DNA from: Pseudorhodoplanes sp.
Lineage (GTDB): Bacteria; Pseudomonadota; Alphaproteobacteria; Rhizobiales; Xanthobacteraceae
Direction of reading: 5' to 3'
Length of the DNA: 64,000 nucleotides
NCBI GenBank assembly: GCA_022843165.1
Contig: JALHOD010000016.1
Coordinates: forward strand, 1-64,000
The translations under genes and the position numbers were made by a program. Below, one piece after another: positions 52,816 to 61,545 of the stretch. Position 1 is the first letter of the stretch. The number at the start of each line of letters is the position of its first letter. The notes beneath the pieces are model-generated. The model worked only from the letters and a program-made list of their open reading frames with translations. It was not told the origin of the DNA and searched no databases.

Positions 52816-53154
52816 CGCTTTTTGACGACTGTGGTGAAGGTCTTGAAACCGAAAAATACGGGCAAAGGCCGTATCCCGGTTTGAGGCAGGTCAACCACGA
52901 CCGGGTGCAATTGGGCAGGAGATCCGCGCGAATTCCCGTTTCCCTCAGATCCACGGCACGCAAAATGGAAAACCCGCCAAGGATTGCTCCCGGCGGGCCC
53001 ACATCGTCAGCGCCATCTCCACTGCCAGTACATCCGTGGCAAAGCAAGCATGTCGCTATCAATAGATATTATATAGCCCGCGATTGTGTCATTTCGATGA
53101 TAGGTATCCGGAACGCATATTAACCTCTCTTCGCGGTCACAGGACTGGAGCGAA
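52816..53154. other. non-coding region with two hairpins
   Basis: A 339-base gap between divergent genes. Two inverted repeats are seen: 52856-52874 (ATACGG, 7-base loop, CCGTAT) and 52973-52997 (CCCGCC, 13-base loop, GGCGGG). An AT-rich patch with TATTATAT around 53067 may be a -10 region for the methyltransferase-like gene. No gene is credible here. Confidence 0.5.
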
Positions 53155-53886
53155 ATGAGCGCCTATTTCGAAGAACTTGACTATCGGCCGACTCCGATCG
53201 GCGCCCTCAGCCTGCGCCGGCGCCGCGATCTGAAGAGCGGCGAAGATATTTTCGAGATCAAGCTCGGCGACGATTTTCTGATGTCCAGTCTGTTCACGGC
53301 GTCGGAAATCGCCCTGGCCCGGCTTGGCCTTGGAGCGGTGCAAGGTCCAGGCCTTGACGTGGTGGTCGGCGGGCTGGGCCTCGGATACACCGCCAAAGCG
53401 GTATTGGAGCACAACAACGTCGCGTCGCTTCTGGTCGTCGACGCGCTTGCTGCCGTGATCGACTGGCACAATGAAGGACTGGTGCCGCTCGGCCGCGAAC
53501 TCACCGCCGATCCGCGCTGCCATTTCGTTCACGGCGATTTCTTCGCGCTCGCGGCGTCCGTGGCGGGTTTCGATGCCGCCGCGCCCGGCCGCCGGTTCGA
53601 TGCGGTGCTGGTGGATATTGACCATTCCCCCGATGCCCTCCTCGATTCGCGCAATGCCGCGTTCTACGGCGAGGACGGACTGGTTCGGCTGGCCACACAT
53701 CTGCGCCCGGGAGGCGCGTTTGGCCTCTGGTCCAACGACCGCCCGGACGACGCCTTCACGGCGCGGCTCGCCCGCGTGTTCGCGAATGCCCGCGCCGAGG
53801 AGGTGACGTTTCACAACCCGCTGCAGGACAGCCCTTTCACGCAGACGGTGTATCTCGGAACGAAGCGTGCAATGGCGGCGAGCTGA
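53155..53886 (+). CDS. spermidine-synthase-like SAM-binding protein
   Basis: A 243-residue Rossmann-fold protein of the spermidine/spermine synthase-like type. VVVGGLGLGYTAKAVLE (about 69-85) is the glycine-rich nucleotide loop, LLVVDALAAVIDWHN the acidic strand-2 end, and AVLVDIDHSPDALLD the catalytic-like aspartate segment. Unlike true SpeE, the N-terminal beta-hairpin domain is short, so the reaction (aminopropyl transfer or methylation) is unsettled. It is followed 44 bases later on the same strand by the GrdB-like gene, which suggests a shared transcript. Confidence 0.78.
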   Translation: MSAYFEELDYRPTPIGALSLRRRRDLKSGEDIFEIKLGDDFLMSSLFTASEIALARLGLGAVQGPGLDVVVGGLGLGYTAKAVLEHNNVASLLVVDALAAVIDWHNEGLVPLGRELTADPRCHFVHGDFFALAASVAGFDAAAPGRRFDAVLVDIDHSPDALLDSRNAAFYGEDGLVRLATHLRPGGAFGLWSNDRPDDAFTARLARVFANARAEEVTFHNPLQDSPFTQTVYLGTKRAMAAS

Positions 53887-53930
53887 GGCGCAATGATACA
53901 ATGGCGGCCCACGAGCGCTGGAGACCGGCC

Positions 53931-54884
53931 ATGATAGACGCGCGCGCCAACGAATCCGGCCTTGCCCCGGCGCGGGATGCGCCGATCCCCTATATCGAGC
54001 GCGTGCGCAGCTATTATCAGGCGCTCGGCTATGGCGCGCCGTATGAATGGTCGCATTACGACGAGGTTCCGTTCGCGCCGCTCAACAAACCGCTGACACA
54101 GGCGCGGGTCGCCCTTATTACGACCGCGGCGCCCTATCAGCCGGACAAGGGCGACCAGGGCCCGGGCGCGCCCTACAATTCCGCCGCCAAGTTCTACAAG
54201 GTCTATTCCGGCGACACGGCGCAGAACCACGACCTGCGCATTTCCCACATCGCCATCGACCGCGCGCACACGACGGCCGAGGATAGCGGCAGCTATTTTC
54301 CGCTCCGCGCGCTGCGGGACGCCGCGGCCGCCGGCCGCATCGGCGCGCTCGCGCCGCGCTTTCACGGCCTGCCGACAAACCGCAGCCATCGCACGACGCT
54401 CGACGTCGATTGCCCGGAGATTGTCGCGCGCTGCCAGGCCGACGCCGTGGACGCAGCACTCCTCGTGCCCAATTGTCCGGTCTGCCACCAGAGCGTCAGC
54501 CTCGCCGCGCGGGCGCTGGAGGCGGGCGGCATCGCCACCGTCGTCATGGGCTGCGCCAAGGACATTGTCGAATATGTCGGCGTGCCGCGTCTGCTGTTTT
54601 CCGATTTTCCGCTCGGCAACGCCGCCGGGCGCCCGCATGACCCCGCCTCGCAGGCGCTCACGCTCGATCTCGCCCTGAGACTGCTGGAGAACACCACGGC
54701 CCCGCGAACCACAATGCAGTCGCCGCTGACATGGAGCGGCAGTCCGGACTGGAAGCTCGACTATTGCAACATCGCGCGCCTCACGCCGGAGGACATCGCG
54801 CGACGGCGCGCGGAGTTCGACCGGCAGAAGGAGGTGGCGCGCAATATCCGTGAAGAAACCGGCGTTGCACGAATTAATGGATGA
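53931..54884 (+). CDS. GrdB/PrdB-like protein with a CPVC motif
   Basis: A 317-residue protein resembling the glycine/sarcosine/betaine/proline reductase selenoprotein B family. The DAALLVPNCPVCHQSVSLAARALE segment (parts of 174-197) puts C182 and C185 where the selenocysteine-containing UxxC lies in GrdB/PrdB. Other cysteines are C161, C168 and C208. No SECIS element or in-frame TGA is involved; it is an all-cysteine version in a presumed aerobe, with no GrdA/GrdC-like partners here. Function is unknown, possibly a thiol-dependent reductase. ATG at 53931 has GGAG upstream; ATG at 53901 is an alternative. Confidence 0.7.
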   Translation: MIDARANESGLAPARDAPIPYIERVRSYYQALGYGAPYEWSHYDEVPFAPLNKPLTQARVALITTAAPYQPDKGDQGPGAPYNSAAKFYKVYSGDTAQNHDLRISHIAIDRAHTTAEDSGSYFPLRALRDAAAAGRIGALAPRFHGLPTNRSHRTTLDVDCPEIVARCQADAVDAALLVPNCPVCHQSVSLAARALEAGGIATVVMGCAKDIVEYVGVPRLLFSDFPLGNAAGRPHDPASQALTLDLALRLLENTTAPRTTMQSPLTWSGSPDWKLDYCNIARLTPEDIARRRAEFDRQKEVARNIREETGVARING

Positions 54885-54891
54885 GCGCACA

Positions 54892-54910
54892 GACCGCGCG
54901 GTCGGTTTTT
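54892..54910 (+). terminator. possible terminator after the GrdB-like gene
   Basis: The palindrome GACCGCGCGGTC (54892-54903) is followed by GG and five T (54906-54910), in the 41-base gap between convergent genes. The stem is short for an intrinsic terminator but the T-run supports it on the plus strand. Confidence 0.45.
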
Positions 54911-54925
54911 CCGGCATCGCGGCTG

Positions 54926-55684
54926 TCACTCCGCAAAACCGCGCACGATCGGCCATCCATGGGCGACGATCAGCGACAGCCCGGAGACCAGCAGAAGCAG
55001 CAACAGCACCTTGCGGAACGCGGCGTCATCAAGTGTTCCGTAGAGCCGGAACCCGACCCACAGGCCAGCCAGCAGCGCGGGAAGACCAAGCACATATAGT
55101 TCGACCGTGTCCGCGGTGACGGCGCCGGTGAGGCTCAGCGATATGGCGGTCATGACAATGGCCGCGAGCATGACGGGCTGAAACACGGCGCGTTGCACGT
55201 CCTTCGTCCAGCCGCGCAATTGGCACCAGATGGTGATGATGAATCCCGGCAACCCGGTCAGTCCGCAGAGCAGCCCGTTCATAAATCCGATGCCGCCGTC
55301 GGACGCAGGTCCGGCCGGCACGGGTTTCAGCTCCGGCCGCGCCAGGCCGTACACGCCGTAGACGACCAGCAGCACGCCGACGCCGCTGCGCAGATAGGCC
55401 GGATCGATCCAGGTGAGCAGCATCGTGCCGAGCGGCACGCCGATCATGCCGCCGATAATGAAGGGCGCCAGAATCCGCCAGTCGAGCGAGCGCCGCAGCT
55501 TCCACACTCCATAGCCTTGCGTCCAGAACCCGTAGCCGACGATCAGCGCTGTCGTCTGAACGGGCGTGATCAGATGCAGCCAGATGCCGGACACGACAAA
55601 GCCCATGGCAAAACCGGCGAGCCCCGATGCGAAACCGCCCAGAAACGCCGCGAGAAGAAAAAGTCCGAGTGCAATGCCATCCAT
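54926..55684 (-). CDS. TauE/SafE family permease
   Basis: A 252-residue inner-membrane protein of the TauE/SafE family, members of which export sulfite, sulfonates or related anions. The ATG at 55684 places the first helix immediately after it; the longer frame is not used. About seven or eight helices are seen, with the family repeats FLGGFASGLAGFAMGF near the N-terminus and GFMNGLLCGLTGLPGF in the middle. Substrate cannot be assigned. It converges on the GrdB-like gene, hinting at a sulfur link that is only inference. Confidence 0.88.
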   Translation of the reverse strand: MDGIALGLFLLAAFLGGFASGLAGFAMGFVVSGIWLHLITPVQTTALIVGYGFWTQGYGVWKLRRSLDWRILAPFIIGGMIGVPLGTMLLTWIDPAYLRSGVGVLLVVYGVYGLARPELKPVPAGPASDGGIGFMNGLLCGLTGLPGFIITIWCQLRGWTKDVQRAVFQPVMLAAIVMTAISLSLTGAVTADTVELYVLGLPALLAGLWVGFRLYGTLDDAAFRKVLLLLLLVSGLSLIVAHGWPIVRGFAE

Positions 55685-55982
55685 GGCCCGCTCCCACGAT
55701 TGAGGCGAGCAGCGCTTGGATGGCGATGTCCATCTGGAGGGGAGGCCGCGATGTCCCCTGTTCTGCAATGTCGGTCAGCACTGAAAAAAATCAGGGCCCG
55801 GAACACATGGTCTCCTCCTTGCGAAGGAGACGGTGCTTGGGCCCACGAGCCTGAAAATGGGGCGACCGTCGAAGGCCCCGTCGAATTAAATTACCGCATA
55901 AATCTCCGATGCGCAATTGGCCCGGTGAGGTATGCTTGCTGCATCAGGTCAAAGCGCTCATCGGACCTTGCGGATGGACGCG
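55685..55982. other. non-coding region between TauE-like gene and fabH
   Basis: A 298-base gap on the minus-strand side downstream of fabH and upstream of the permease. It has a hairpin at 55810-55831 and an A-rich stretch at about 55791-55796. It should contain the end of the lpx-fabH transcript and the permease promoter. No gene is credible. Confidence 0.5.
55810..55831. repeat. hairpin GTCTCCT...AGGAGAC
   Basis: A 22-base sequence that can fold in two alternative registers: 7-base outer arms (GTCTCCT/AGGAGAC) or a 6-base inner stem around a GCG loop (TCCTT...AAGGA). It lies about 150 bases past the fabH stop on the minus strand and could be a 3'-end structure; no T-run adjoins it. Confidence 0.35.
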
Positions 55983-57023
55983 CTACCCCGCCGCCTTCGC
56001 ACTCCGTACGCGCGCCGCCCCGTCATACGCCCAGGTGAGATACGCCGCTCCCCAGGTGAAGCCGCCGCCGAAGGCGGCGAGGATCATGCGATCGCCGGTT
56101 TTCAGTTTCGCTTCGTAGTCCCACAGGCAAAGCGGAATGGTCGCCGCGGTGGTGTTGCCGTATTTCTGGATCACCATCATCACGCGGTCCATCGGCAGGC
56201 CCATGCGCTCGGCGGTGGATTCGATGATGCGCTTGTTGGCCTGGTGCGGCACCAGCCAGTTGATCATCTCGGCGCGCAGGTTGTTGCGTGACATGATCTC
56301 CTGCGAGACTTCCGCCATCTTGGCGATGGCGAATTTGTAGACCGCCGCGCCTTCCTGATGCACGTAATGCATGCGCTTGGCCACCGTCTCGGCGGAAGGC
56401 GGCAGGCGGCTGCCGCCCGCCTTCTGGTGCAGATGGATCATGCCGGAGCCGTCGGAGCGGATCAGGGTGTCGAGAATGCCTTCGCCGTTTTCGCTCGCCT
56501 CGATCAGCACGGCGCCGGCGCCGTCGCCGAAGATCACGCAGGTCGCGCGGTCGGTATAGTCGATGATCGCCGACATCTTGTCGGCGCCGACCACCACGAT
56601 CTTCTTGCATTGTCCGGTGGCGATGAATTGCGAGGCGATGGTGACGGCGTAGATGAAACCCGAACACGCCGCCTGCACGTCGAAGGAGCCGACCGGGCCG
56701 ACGCCGACCATGTCGCAGATGAGATTGGCGGTGGAGGGAAACACGAAGTCCGGGGTGGTGGTGGCGCAGATCAGCAGGTCGATGTCGGAGGGCTTGTTGC
56801 CGGTGCGCTCCAGCAGGCGGCGCACGGCCTCCGCGCCCATATGCGAGGTGCCAAGCCCCTCGCCCTTGAGGATGCGGCGCTCCGTGATGCCGGTGCGCTC
56901 CACGATCCAGGCGTCGGAGGTGTCGACCATGCGGGCGAGCTCCGCATTGGTCAGGACGTCGTCCGGGAGATACCCGCAAACACCTGTAATCGCAGCTCTT
57001 TTTGGAAAATGGCCGTTTTGCAT
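55983..57023 (-). CDS. fabH: beta-ketoacyl-ACP synthase III (FabH)
   Basis: FabH condenses acyl-CoA with malonyl-ACP to begin fatty acid synthesis. The protein has the full triad: C120 in VQAACSGF, H260 in LVPHQANKRI and N290 in KYGNTTAAT, with the GGGFTWGAAYL end. The ATG at 57023 gives 346 residues; a TTG at 57050 is the longest option. It follows lpxB by 88 bases on the same strand and may be read with the lipid A operon. It is possibly an extra copy, because fabH usually lies next to plsX. Confidence 0.92.
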   Translation of the reverse strand: MQNGHFPKRAAITGVCGYLPDDVLTNAELARMVDTSDAWIVERTGITERRILKGEGLGTSHMGAEAVRRLLERTGNKPSDIDLLICATTTPDFVFPSTANLICDMVGVGPVGSFDVQAACSGFIYAVTIASQFIATGQCKKIVVVGADKMSAIIDYTDRATCVIFGDGAGAVLIEASENGEGILDTLIRSDGSGMIHLHQKAGGSRLPPSAETVAKRMHYVHQEGAAVYKFAIAKMAEVSQEIMSRNNLRAEMINWLVPHQANKRIIESTAERMGLPMDRVMMVIQKYGNTTAATIPLCLWDYEAKLKTGDRMILAAFGGGFTWGAAYLTWAYDGAARVRSAKAAG

Positions 57024-57111
57024 TTGTCCCGGGCCCATCCCCTGCGGCAAGTCCCCGCAGCCAAATTAGACGGCTCCGGCGCGGGATTCCAGCCTTTCGG
57101 CACAACAGGGT

Positions 57112-58269
57112 TCAGACCGCCTTGCGGGCGGCACTTGCGAGGCCAAGCACGATGTCGGCGGCCTGGCGGGCGGGCTCGGCCTTTCCGATCTCCATGATGC
57201 CGTCCAGCCGGGCAAAGGCCTCCAGCTGGCGCCGCCGTTCCGGCGTGTCGGACAGCAGCGGCAGCAATGCCGCCGCCAGCGCCTCCGGCCGGCAATGCTC
57301 CTGCAGGAATTCCGGCACCACATTCTCGCCCAGCACGATGTTGGTCAGAATGGCGGACGGCGCCTTGATCACCCGCCGCGCGATCATCGCCTCCAGTCCC
57401 GAGATCTTGTAGGCGGTCACCATCGGAATGCCGGCGACGCCGAGCTCCAGCGTCACCGTGCCGGATTTGGCGAGCGCGGCGCGCGCCGTGCGGAACGCGG
57501 CGTGGCGCTCCTCGCGCTTGACCACGATCTTTGGGCGGATCGGCCAGGCCGCGGTCTCGCGCAGCACCACATCGGCCAGATGCGAGGTGGTCGGGATCAC
57601 GACGTCGAGCGGCCAGACCTTCTTGGCGATCAGTTCCAGCGTCTGCCGGAACGGCTCGATCAGCCGCTTGATCTCCCCGCGCCGGCTTCCCGGCAGCACC
57701 AGCAGGACTGGCGGATCGGCGGCGCGGCGCGCGGCCTCGTCGGAATCGGGGCGCAGATCGCCGGCCTGCTCCACCAGCGGATGCCCGACATAGCTGCAGG
57801 GCGGGCCGCCGAGCTTTCGGTGGACCTCGGGCTCGAACGGCAGCAGCGCCAGCACGTGGTCGATATAGCGGCGCATCACGCGCGCGCGCCGCGGCCGCCA
57901 AGCCCAGACCGAGGGCGAGACATAATCCACGATCGGAATCTGCGGCGCATGCTTGCGGATCCGCCGCGCCACGCGATGAGTGAAATCCGGCGCGTCGATG
58001 ATCACCACCACGTCCGGCTGTTCAGCCACCGCCGTGCGTGCGGTCTGCCGGATGCGGCTGAGAATTTTCGGCAGGCGCTGCGGGATGGCAGTGATCCCGA
58101 CAATGGCCAGATCGTCGATGCGAAACAGCGACGGCAATCCCTCCGCCGCCATCCCGAACCCGCCGACGCCGCGGAACACGATATCGGGCTGCTTGGCCTT
58201 CAGCGCGCGCATCAAGGCCGCGCCCAGCCGGTCGCCGGATTCCTCGCCTGCGACCAGAAACACCTTCAT
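57112..58269 (-). CDS. lpxB: lipid A disaccharide synthase
   Basis: LpxB joins UDP-2,3-diacylglucosamine and lipid X to form the lipid A disaccharide at the inner membrane. The 385-residue GT19 protein starts KVFLVAGEESGDRLGAALM and has FRGVGGFGMAAEGL, IDAPDFTHRVARRIRK, YVSPSVWAWRPRRA and LPGSRRGEIKRL with the sugar-nucleotide site. The start ATG overlaps the lpxI stop by 4 bases, so it is translationally coupled. Confidence 0.97.
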   Translation of the reverse strand: MKVFLVAGEESGDRLGAALMRALKAKQPDIVFRGVGGFGMAAEGLPSLFRIDDLAIVGITAIPQRLPKILSRIRQTARTAVAEQPDVVVIIDAPDFTHRVARRIRKHAPQIPIVDYVSPSVWAWRPRRARVMRRYIDHVLALLPFEPEVHRKLGGPPCSYVGHPLVEQAGDLRPDSDEAARRAADPPVLLVLPGSRRGEIKRLIEPFRQTLELIAKKVWPLDVVIPTTSHLADVVLRETAAWPIRPKIVVKREERHAAFRTARAALAKSGTVTLELGVAGIPMVTAYKISGLEAMIARRVIKAPSAILTNIVLGENVVPEFLQEHCRPEALAAALLPLLSDTPERRRQLEAFARLDGIMEIGKAEPARQAADIVLGLASAARKAV

Positions 58270-59129
58270 GGTGCCTCCCGAATCCCCACCACAAACAATC
58301 CGGCGCGATCGGCGGCGGCGACCACGGCTTCGGCATCCGCCACGATGGTGCCGCCGGCGATCACCGCGATGCCGGACAGTCCCGCCGCCACGGCGCCGGC
58401 GATGGTCGCCGGCCCGATCGAGGGCAGGTCGAAACGCCGGTCCTGGCCGGGCTTGGGCGCCTTCACCAATACGCCCCCGGTCTGCACGCGGATCCGGCCC
58501 CTGCGCCGCAGGTCCGCGACACGCGCCAGCATCTCGTCGGTGCCTTCGGCGGCTTCCAGCGCCAGCACGTGATTGTTCGACACCACGACCGCCTGCCCGA
58601 TATCGTAGGGCCCCATGGCATGCAGCAGCGCCAGTCCGCGCGTCATGTCGGCGCTGTCGGCCTCCGCCGGCTTGTGGGCGCCCAGCGCGCCCTCCGGCAC
58701 CAGGATTTCCGGCGCCACGTCATGTGCGCCCAGCAAGCGAAAGCCGTGATCCTCGAAAATGCGCCCGACGCCGGTCAACAAATGATCGTCGCCGCCATAA
58801 TAATAGCGTGCGATCCGCGGCATCAGCGTCAGCGTCTTCCAGTCCAGCGCCAACTGACGGATCGCCGGCCGCACCAGCGAGCCGATCATGATGACATCGC
58901 GCACGCCCTCCTGGCGCGCGACCTTCAGGAAATAGCCGAACTGCCCGACCTTCGCCCAGTGATGCGGATAGCGTTCGACGGTGGCCGGATCGGCGAAGCC
59001 GGTCAGCGGAAACATGACAACGCGCCGGCCCTGGCGGGCCACGGCGTCGGCGACGATCAGGGGAAATGTTCCGCCGCCGCAGATGATCGCGACGGGTCCG
59101 GTCTCGGTCGCGGGCGCGTCTGCGATCAT
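58266..59129 (-). CDS. lpxI: UDP-2,3-diacylglucosamine diphosphatase LpxI
   Basis: LpxI hydrolyses UDP-diacylglucosamine to lipid X and UMP. It replaces LpxH in alphaproteobacteria and attacks a different phosphate. The 287-residue protein starts at the ATG overlapping the lpxA stop (ATGA). The N-domain has AIICGGGTFPLIVADA and VMIGSLVRPAIRQL-like sequence, the C-domain FDLPSIGPATIAGAVAAGLSG and IAGGTIVADAEAVVA. No LpxH-type metallophosphatase motif is seen in the window. The longer frame to 59588 lies over lpxA and is rejected. Confidence 0.95.
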   Translation of the reverse strand: MIADAPATETGPVAIICGGGTFPLIVADAVARQGRRVVMFPLTGFADPATVERYPHHWAKVGQFGYFLKVARQEGVRDVIMIGSLVRPAIRQLALDWKTLTLMPRIARYYYGGDDHLLTGVGRIFEDHGFRLLGAHDVAPEILVPEGALGAHKPAEADSADMTRGLALLHAMGPYDIGQAVVVSNNHVLALEAAEGTDEMLARVADLRRRGRIRVQTGGVLVKAPKPGQDRRFDLPSIGPATIAGAVAAGLSGIAVIAGGTIVADAEAVVAAADRAGLFVVGIREAP

Positions 59130-59953
59130 GAAGCGTCGGCGGCCCCGCCGTCGGTGGCGCCCGTGGCATATTCGGGGCGCATCAGCGGCCGCGACTTGCC
59201 CTCGCGGATGAAGGCGATCACCTTGGCCACCAGCGGATCGTCGCCGAAGGCGCGGGCGACCGCTTCGACCCTGTCCTTGAAATGCCCCGGCACGAAAAAG
59301 AGCGCACGATAGGCTTGGCGCAGATTGTGAATGTCGGTGCGCGAGAACCCGCGCCGGCGCATGCCGACCACATTCAATCCGTCCAGCACGCCGCGCTGGC
59401 CCACGCAAAATCCATAGGGAATGATATCCGCCGCCACGCCGGTCACGCCGGCAATCATCACGCTTTCGCCGATGCGCGTGAATTGATGCACGGCCGAATT
59501 TCCGCCGATGAACGTGAAATCCCCCACCGTCACATGACCGGCCAGTGCCGCGTTGTTCGCCATGGTGACATTGTTGCCGACCACACAATCATGTCCGACA
59601 TGGGTGCCGACCATCAGAAAGCAGTGATCGCCGACTTCGGTGACGCCGCGGTCGCCTTCGGTGCCGGTATTCATGGTGACATATTCACGGATCTGGCAAT
59701 CGGCGCCGACCACAAGCCGGGTCGGCCCGCCGCGATAATGCGTCGATTGCGGCGGCGTCCCCAGCGAGGCGAACGGCGCGATGCTGGTGCGTGGCCCGAT
59801 GGTCGTGTGCCCGGTCACATACACATGCGCGGTCAGCGTGCAGCCGGCGCCGATCGAAACATGCGGTCCGATCACGCAATAGGGTCCGATGGCCGCGTCA
59901 TCCGCGATGACCGCGCCATCGGCGATGCGCGCGGTTGGATCGATTTTGGTCAT
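59126..59953 (-). CDS. lpxA: UDP-N-acetylglucosamine acyltransferase
   Basis: LpxA puts the first hydroxyacyl chain on UDP-GlcNAc, the committed step of lipid A synthesis. The 275-residue protein has a left-handed beta-helix of hexapeptide repeats (residues 1-190: DGAVIADDAAIGPYC, VGDHCFLMVGTHVGHDC), and the catalytic histidine lies in the GTHVGHD region. The helical C-domain begins after GMRRRGFSRTDI. The ATG at 59953 is chosen; a GTG at 59965 overlapping the fabZ stop (GTGA) is an alternative. Confidence 0.97.
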   Translation of the reverse strand: MTKIDPTARIADGAVIADDAAIGPYCVIGPHVSIGAGCTLTAHVYVTGHTTIGPRTSIAPFASLGTPPQSTHYRGGPTRLVVGADCQIREYVTMNTGTEGDRGVTEVGDHCFLMVGTHVGHDCVVGNNVTMANNAALAGHVTVGDFTFIGGNSAVHQFTRIGESVMIAGVTGVAADIIPYGFCVGQRGVLDGLNVVGMRRRGFSRTDIHNLRQAYRALFFVPGHFKDRVEAVARAFGDDPLVAKVIAFIREGKSRPLMRPEYATGATDGGAADAS

Positions 59954-59961
59954 CGTGGCTT

Positions 59962-60423
59962 TCACTCGCTGACAATCATCGCGCCGACCTCGGCTTCAGC
60001 CACGATTTCGCCGCTCACTTTCGCTTCGCCGCGATACCACCACATGTTCTTACGATGCGCGGTATTAGTCATGTGATACTCGACGGTGTCGCCGGGGCGC
60101 ACCTGTTTGCGGAACTTCGCCTTGTCGATGGTGAGGAAGAAGACGGTATTGGACGGTCCGCCGACGGCGCCGGAAGAAATGCAAATCACCCCCGCGGTCT
60201 GCGCCATGCCCTCGATCATCAGGACGCCCGGGAACACCGGATTGTCGGGGAAATGCCCCATGAATTGCGGTTCGTTGGCGGTGACATTCTTGATGCCGAT
60301 GCCGAATTCCGCGCCGCGCATCTGCACCACCCGGTCCACCATCAGAAACGGATAGCGGTGCGGGAGCGCCTTGAGAATCTGCGCAATATCTGCCGCTTCA
60401 AGCTGTGTCGGGGTAGAGTTCAT
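59962..60423 (-). CDS. fabZ: 3-hydroxyacyl-ACP dehydratase FabZ
   Basis: FabZ dehydrates hydroxyacyl-ACP; with LpxA it competes for hydroxymyristoyl-ACP and so balances lipid A and phospholipid. The 153-residue hot-dog protein has the catalytic histidine in [13 protein letters not shown] and the glutamate in [12 protein letters not shown], with [17 protein letters not shown] after. The ATG at 60423 is taken; a GTG at 60435 overlaps the lpxD stop. The gene lies between lpxD and lpxA as usual. Confidence 0.97.
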   Translation of the reverse strand: MNSTPTQLEAADIAQILKALPHRYPFLMVDRVVQMRGAEFGIGIKNVTANEPQFMGHFPDNPVFPGVLMIEGMAQTAGVICISSGAVGGPSNTVFFLTIDKAKFRKQVRPGDTVEYHMTNTAHRKNMWWYRGEAKVSGEIVAEAEVGAMIVSE

Positions 60424-60431
60424 GCCAGGGC

Positions 60432-61502
60432 TCACTCACCGCTATCGGTCTTGTCGGCGGCGTTCGTGTCGGAACGTTTGGCCAAACGCTCGAGTATAAA
60501 CATTTCGCGCATCCATTGCTTCGCCGGTTTGGCCGGGGAACCACCCCACCGCGCACCGGCCGGCACCTCGCCATGGATGCCGCTGGTGGCAGCCAATTGG
60601 GCGCCTTCTCCAATCACCGATTGCGGCGCAATCGTCACTCGTCCGCCCAGCGCCACATAGTCTTCGATCGTGACGGTGCCGCCGATGGCAGCATGCGCAA
60701 CGATCACGCAATGGCGGCCGATCGAGACGTTGTGGCCGATCTGACAGAGATTGTCGATCTTGGTGCCTTCGCCGATCACGGTGTCGCGGATGGCGCCGCG
60801 GTCGATCATGGTGCCGGCGCCGATTTCGACATTGTCCTGGATAATGACACGGCCGATCTGCGGAATTTTCACATGCCCGGCGGGCGCCATGGCATAGCCA
60901 AAACCATCCTGGCCGACATGGCAGCCAGGATGGATGATCACGCGGTCGCCGATCAGGGCGTGGGTGACCGAACATTGCGGCCCGATATTGCAATCGCGGC
61001 CGATCCGGACTTCGGCGCCGATCGCGGCATTGGCGCCGATGACGGTGCCGGACCCGATCTCCGCGCGCGGGCCGATGACGGCGCCCGGATCGACGGTGAC
61101 ATTCTCCTCCAACCGGGCCGCAGGATGGATGAAGGCGCTGGGCGACACGCCCTGCCCCTCGAACAAGGCCGACGGCCGCAGGGCCTCGGGAAACAGCGCC
61201 CGCGAGACCGTGACATAGGCCCGGAACGGATCGCGCACCTGCAGCGTCGGGATATGCGCAGGAACGCGCCCGATCAGGCGCGCGGCCACCAGACAGGCTC
61301 CGGCCCGGCTTGTGGCGGCGACATCGACATATTTGCCCTGATCGAGAAAGGTCAGGTCATGCGGCCCGGCGCGATCGAGCGGCGCGACATTGGTGATGAG
61401 GGTGTCCGGCGACGCTCCGTCTCTGAGCGACGCTCCGGTCAGGGCTGCGATCTCTCCGATCGTCAGCCCGCCCCTTGCCTTGAAGAATTGCGGCTCGGTC
61501 AT
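60432..61502 (-). CDS. lpxD: UDP-3-O-acylglucosamine N-acyltransferase
   Basis: LpxD adds the second hydroxyacyl chain, to nitrogen, in lipid A synthesis. The 356-residue protein has an N-terminal uridine-binding domain (about 1-105, [11 protein letters not shown]), then a beta-helix with hexapeptide repeats ([32 protein letters not shown]), the catalytic [12 protein letters not shown] block and a C-terminal helix ending in the usual variable tail. It follows bamA by 43 bases in the operon. Confidence 0.97.
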   Translation of the reverse strand: MTEPQFFKARGGLTIGEIAALTGASLRDGASPDTLITNVAPLDRAGPHDLTFLDQGKYVDVAATSRAGACLVAARLIGRVPAHIPTLQVRDPFRAYVTVSRALFPEALRPSALFEGQGVSPSAFIHPAARLEENVTVDPGAVIGPRAEIGSGTVIGANAAIGAEVRIGRDCNIGPQCSVTHALIGDRVIIHPGCHVGQDGFGYAMAPAGHVKIPQIGRVIIQDNVEIGAGTMIDRGAIRDTVIGEGTKIDNLCQIGHNVSIGRHCVIVAHAAIGGTVTIEDYVALGGRVTIAPQSVIGEGAQLAATSGIHGEVPAGARWGGSPAKPAKQWMREMFILERLAKRSDTNAADKTDSGE

Positions 61503-61545
61503 GCCACCATGCCGTGGCCGTGGATGGCCAATCCCTGAAAAACAA

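Noticed and set aside
59130-59588. In-frame extension before lpxI
   Set aside because: It lies over lpxA; the ATG overlapping the lpxA stop gives a normal-length LpxI.
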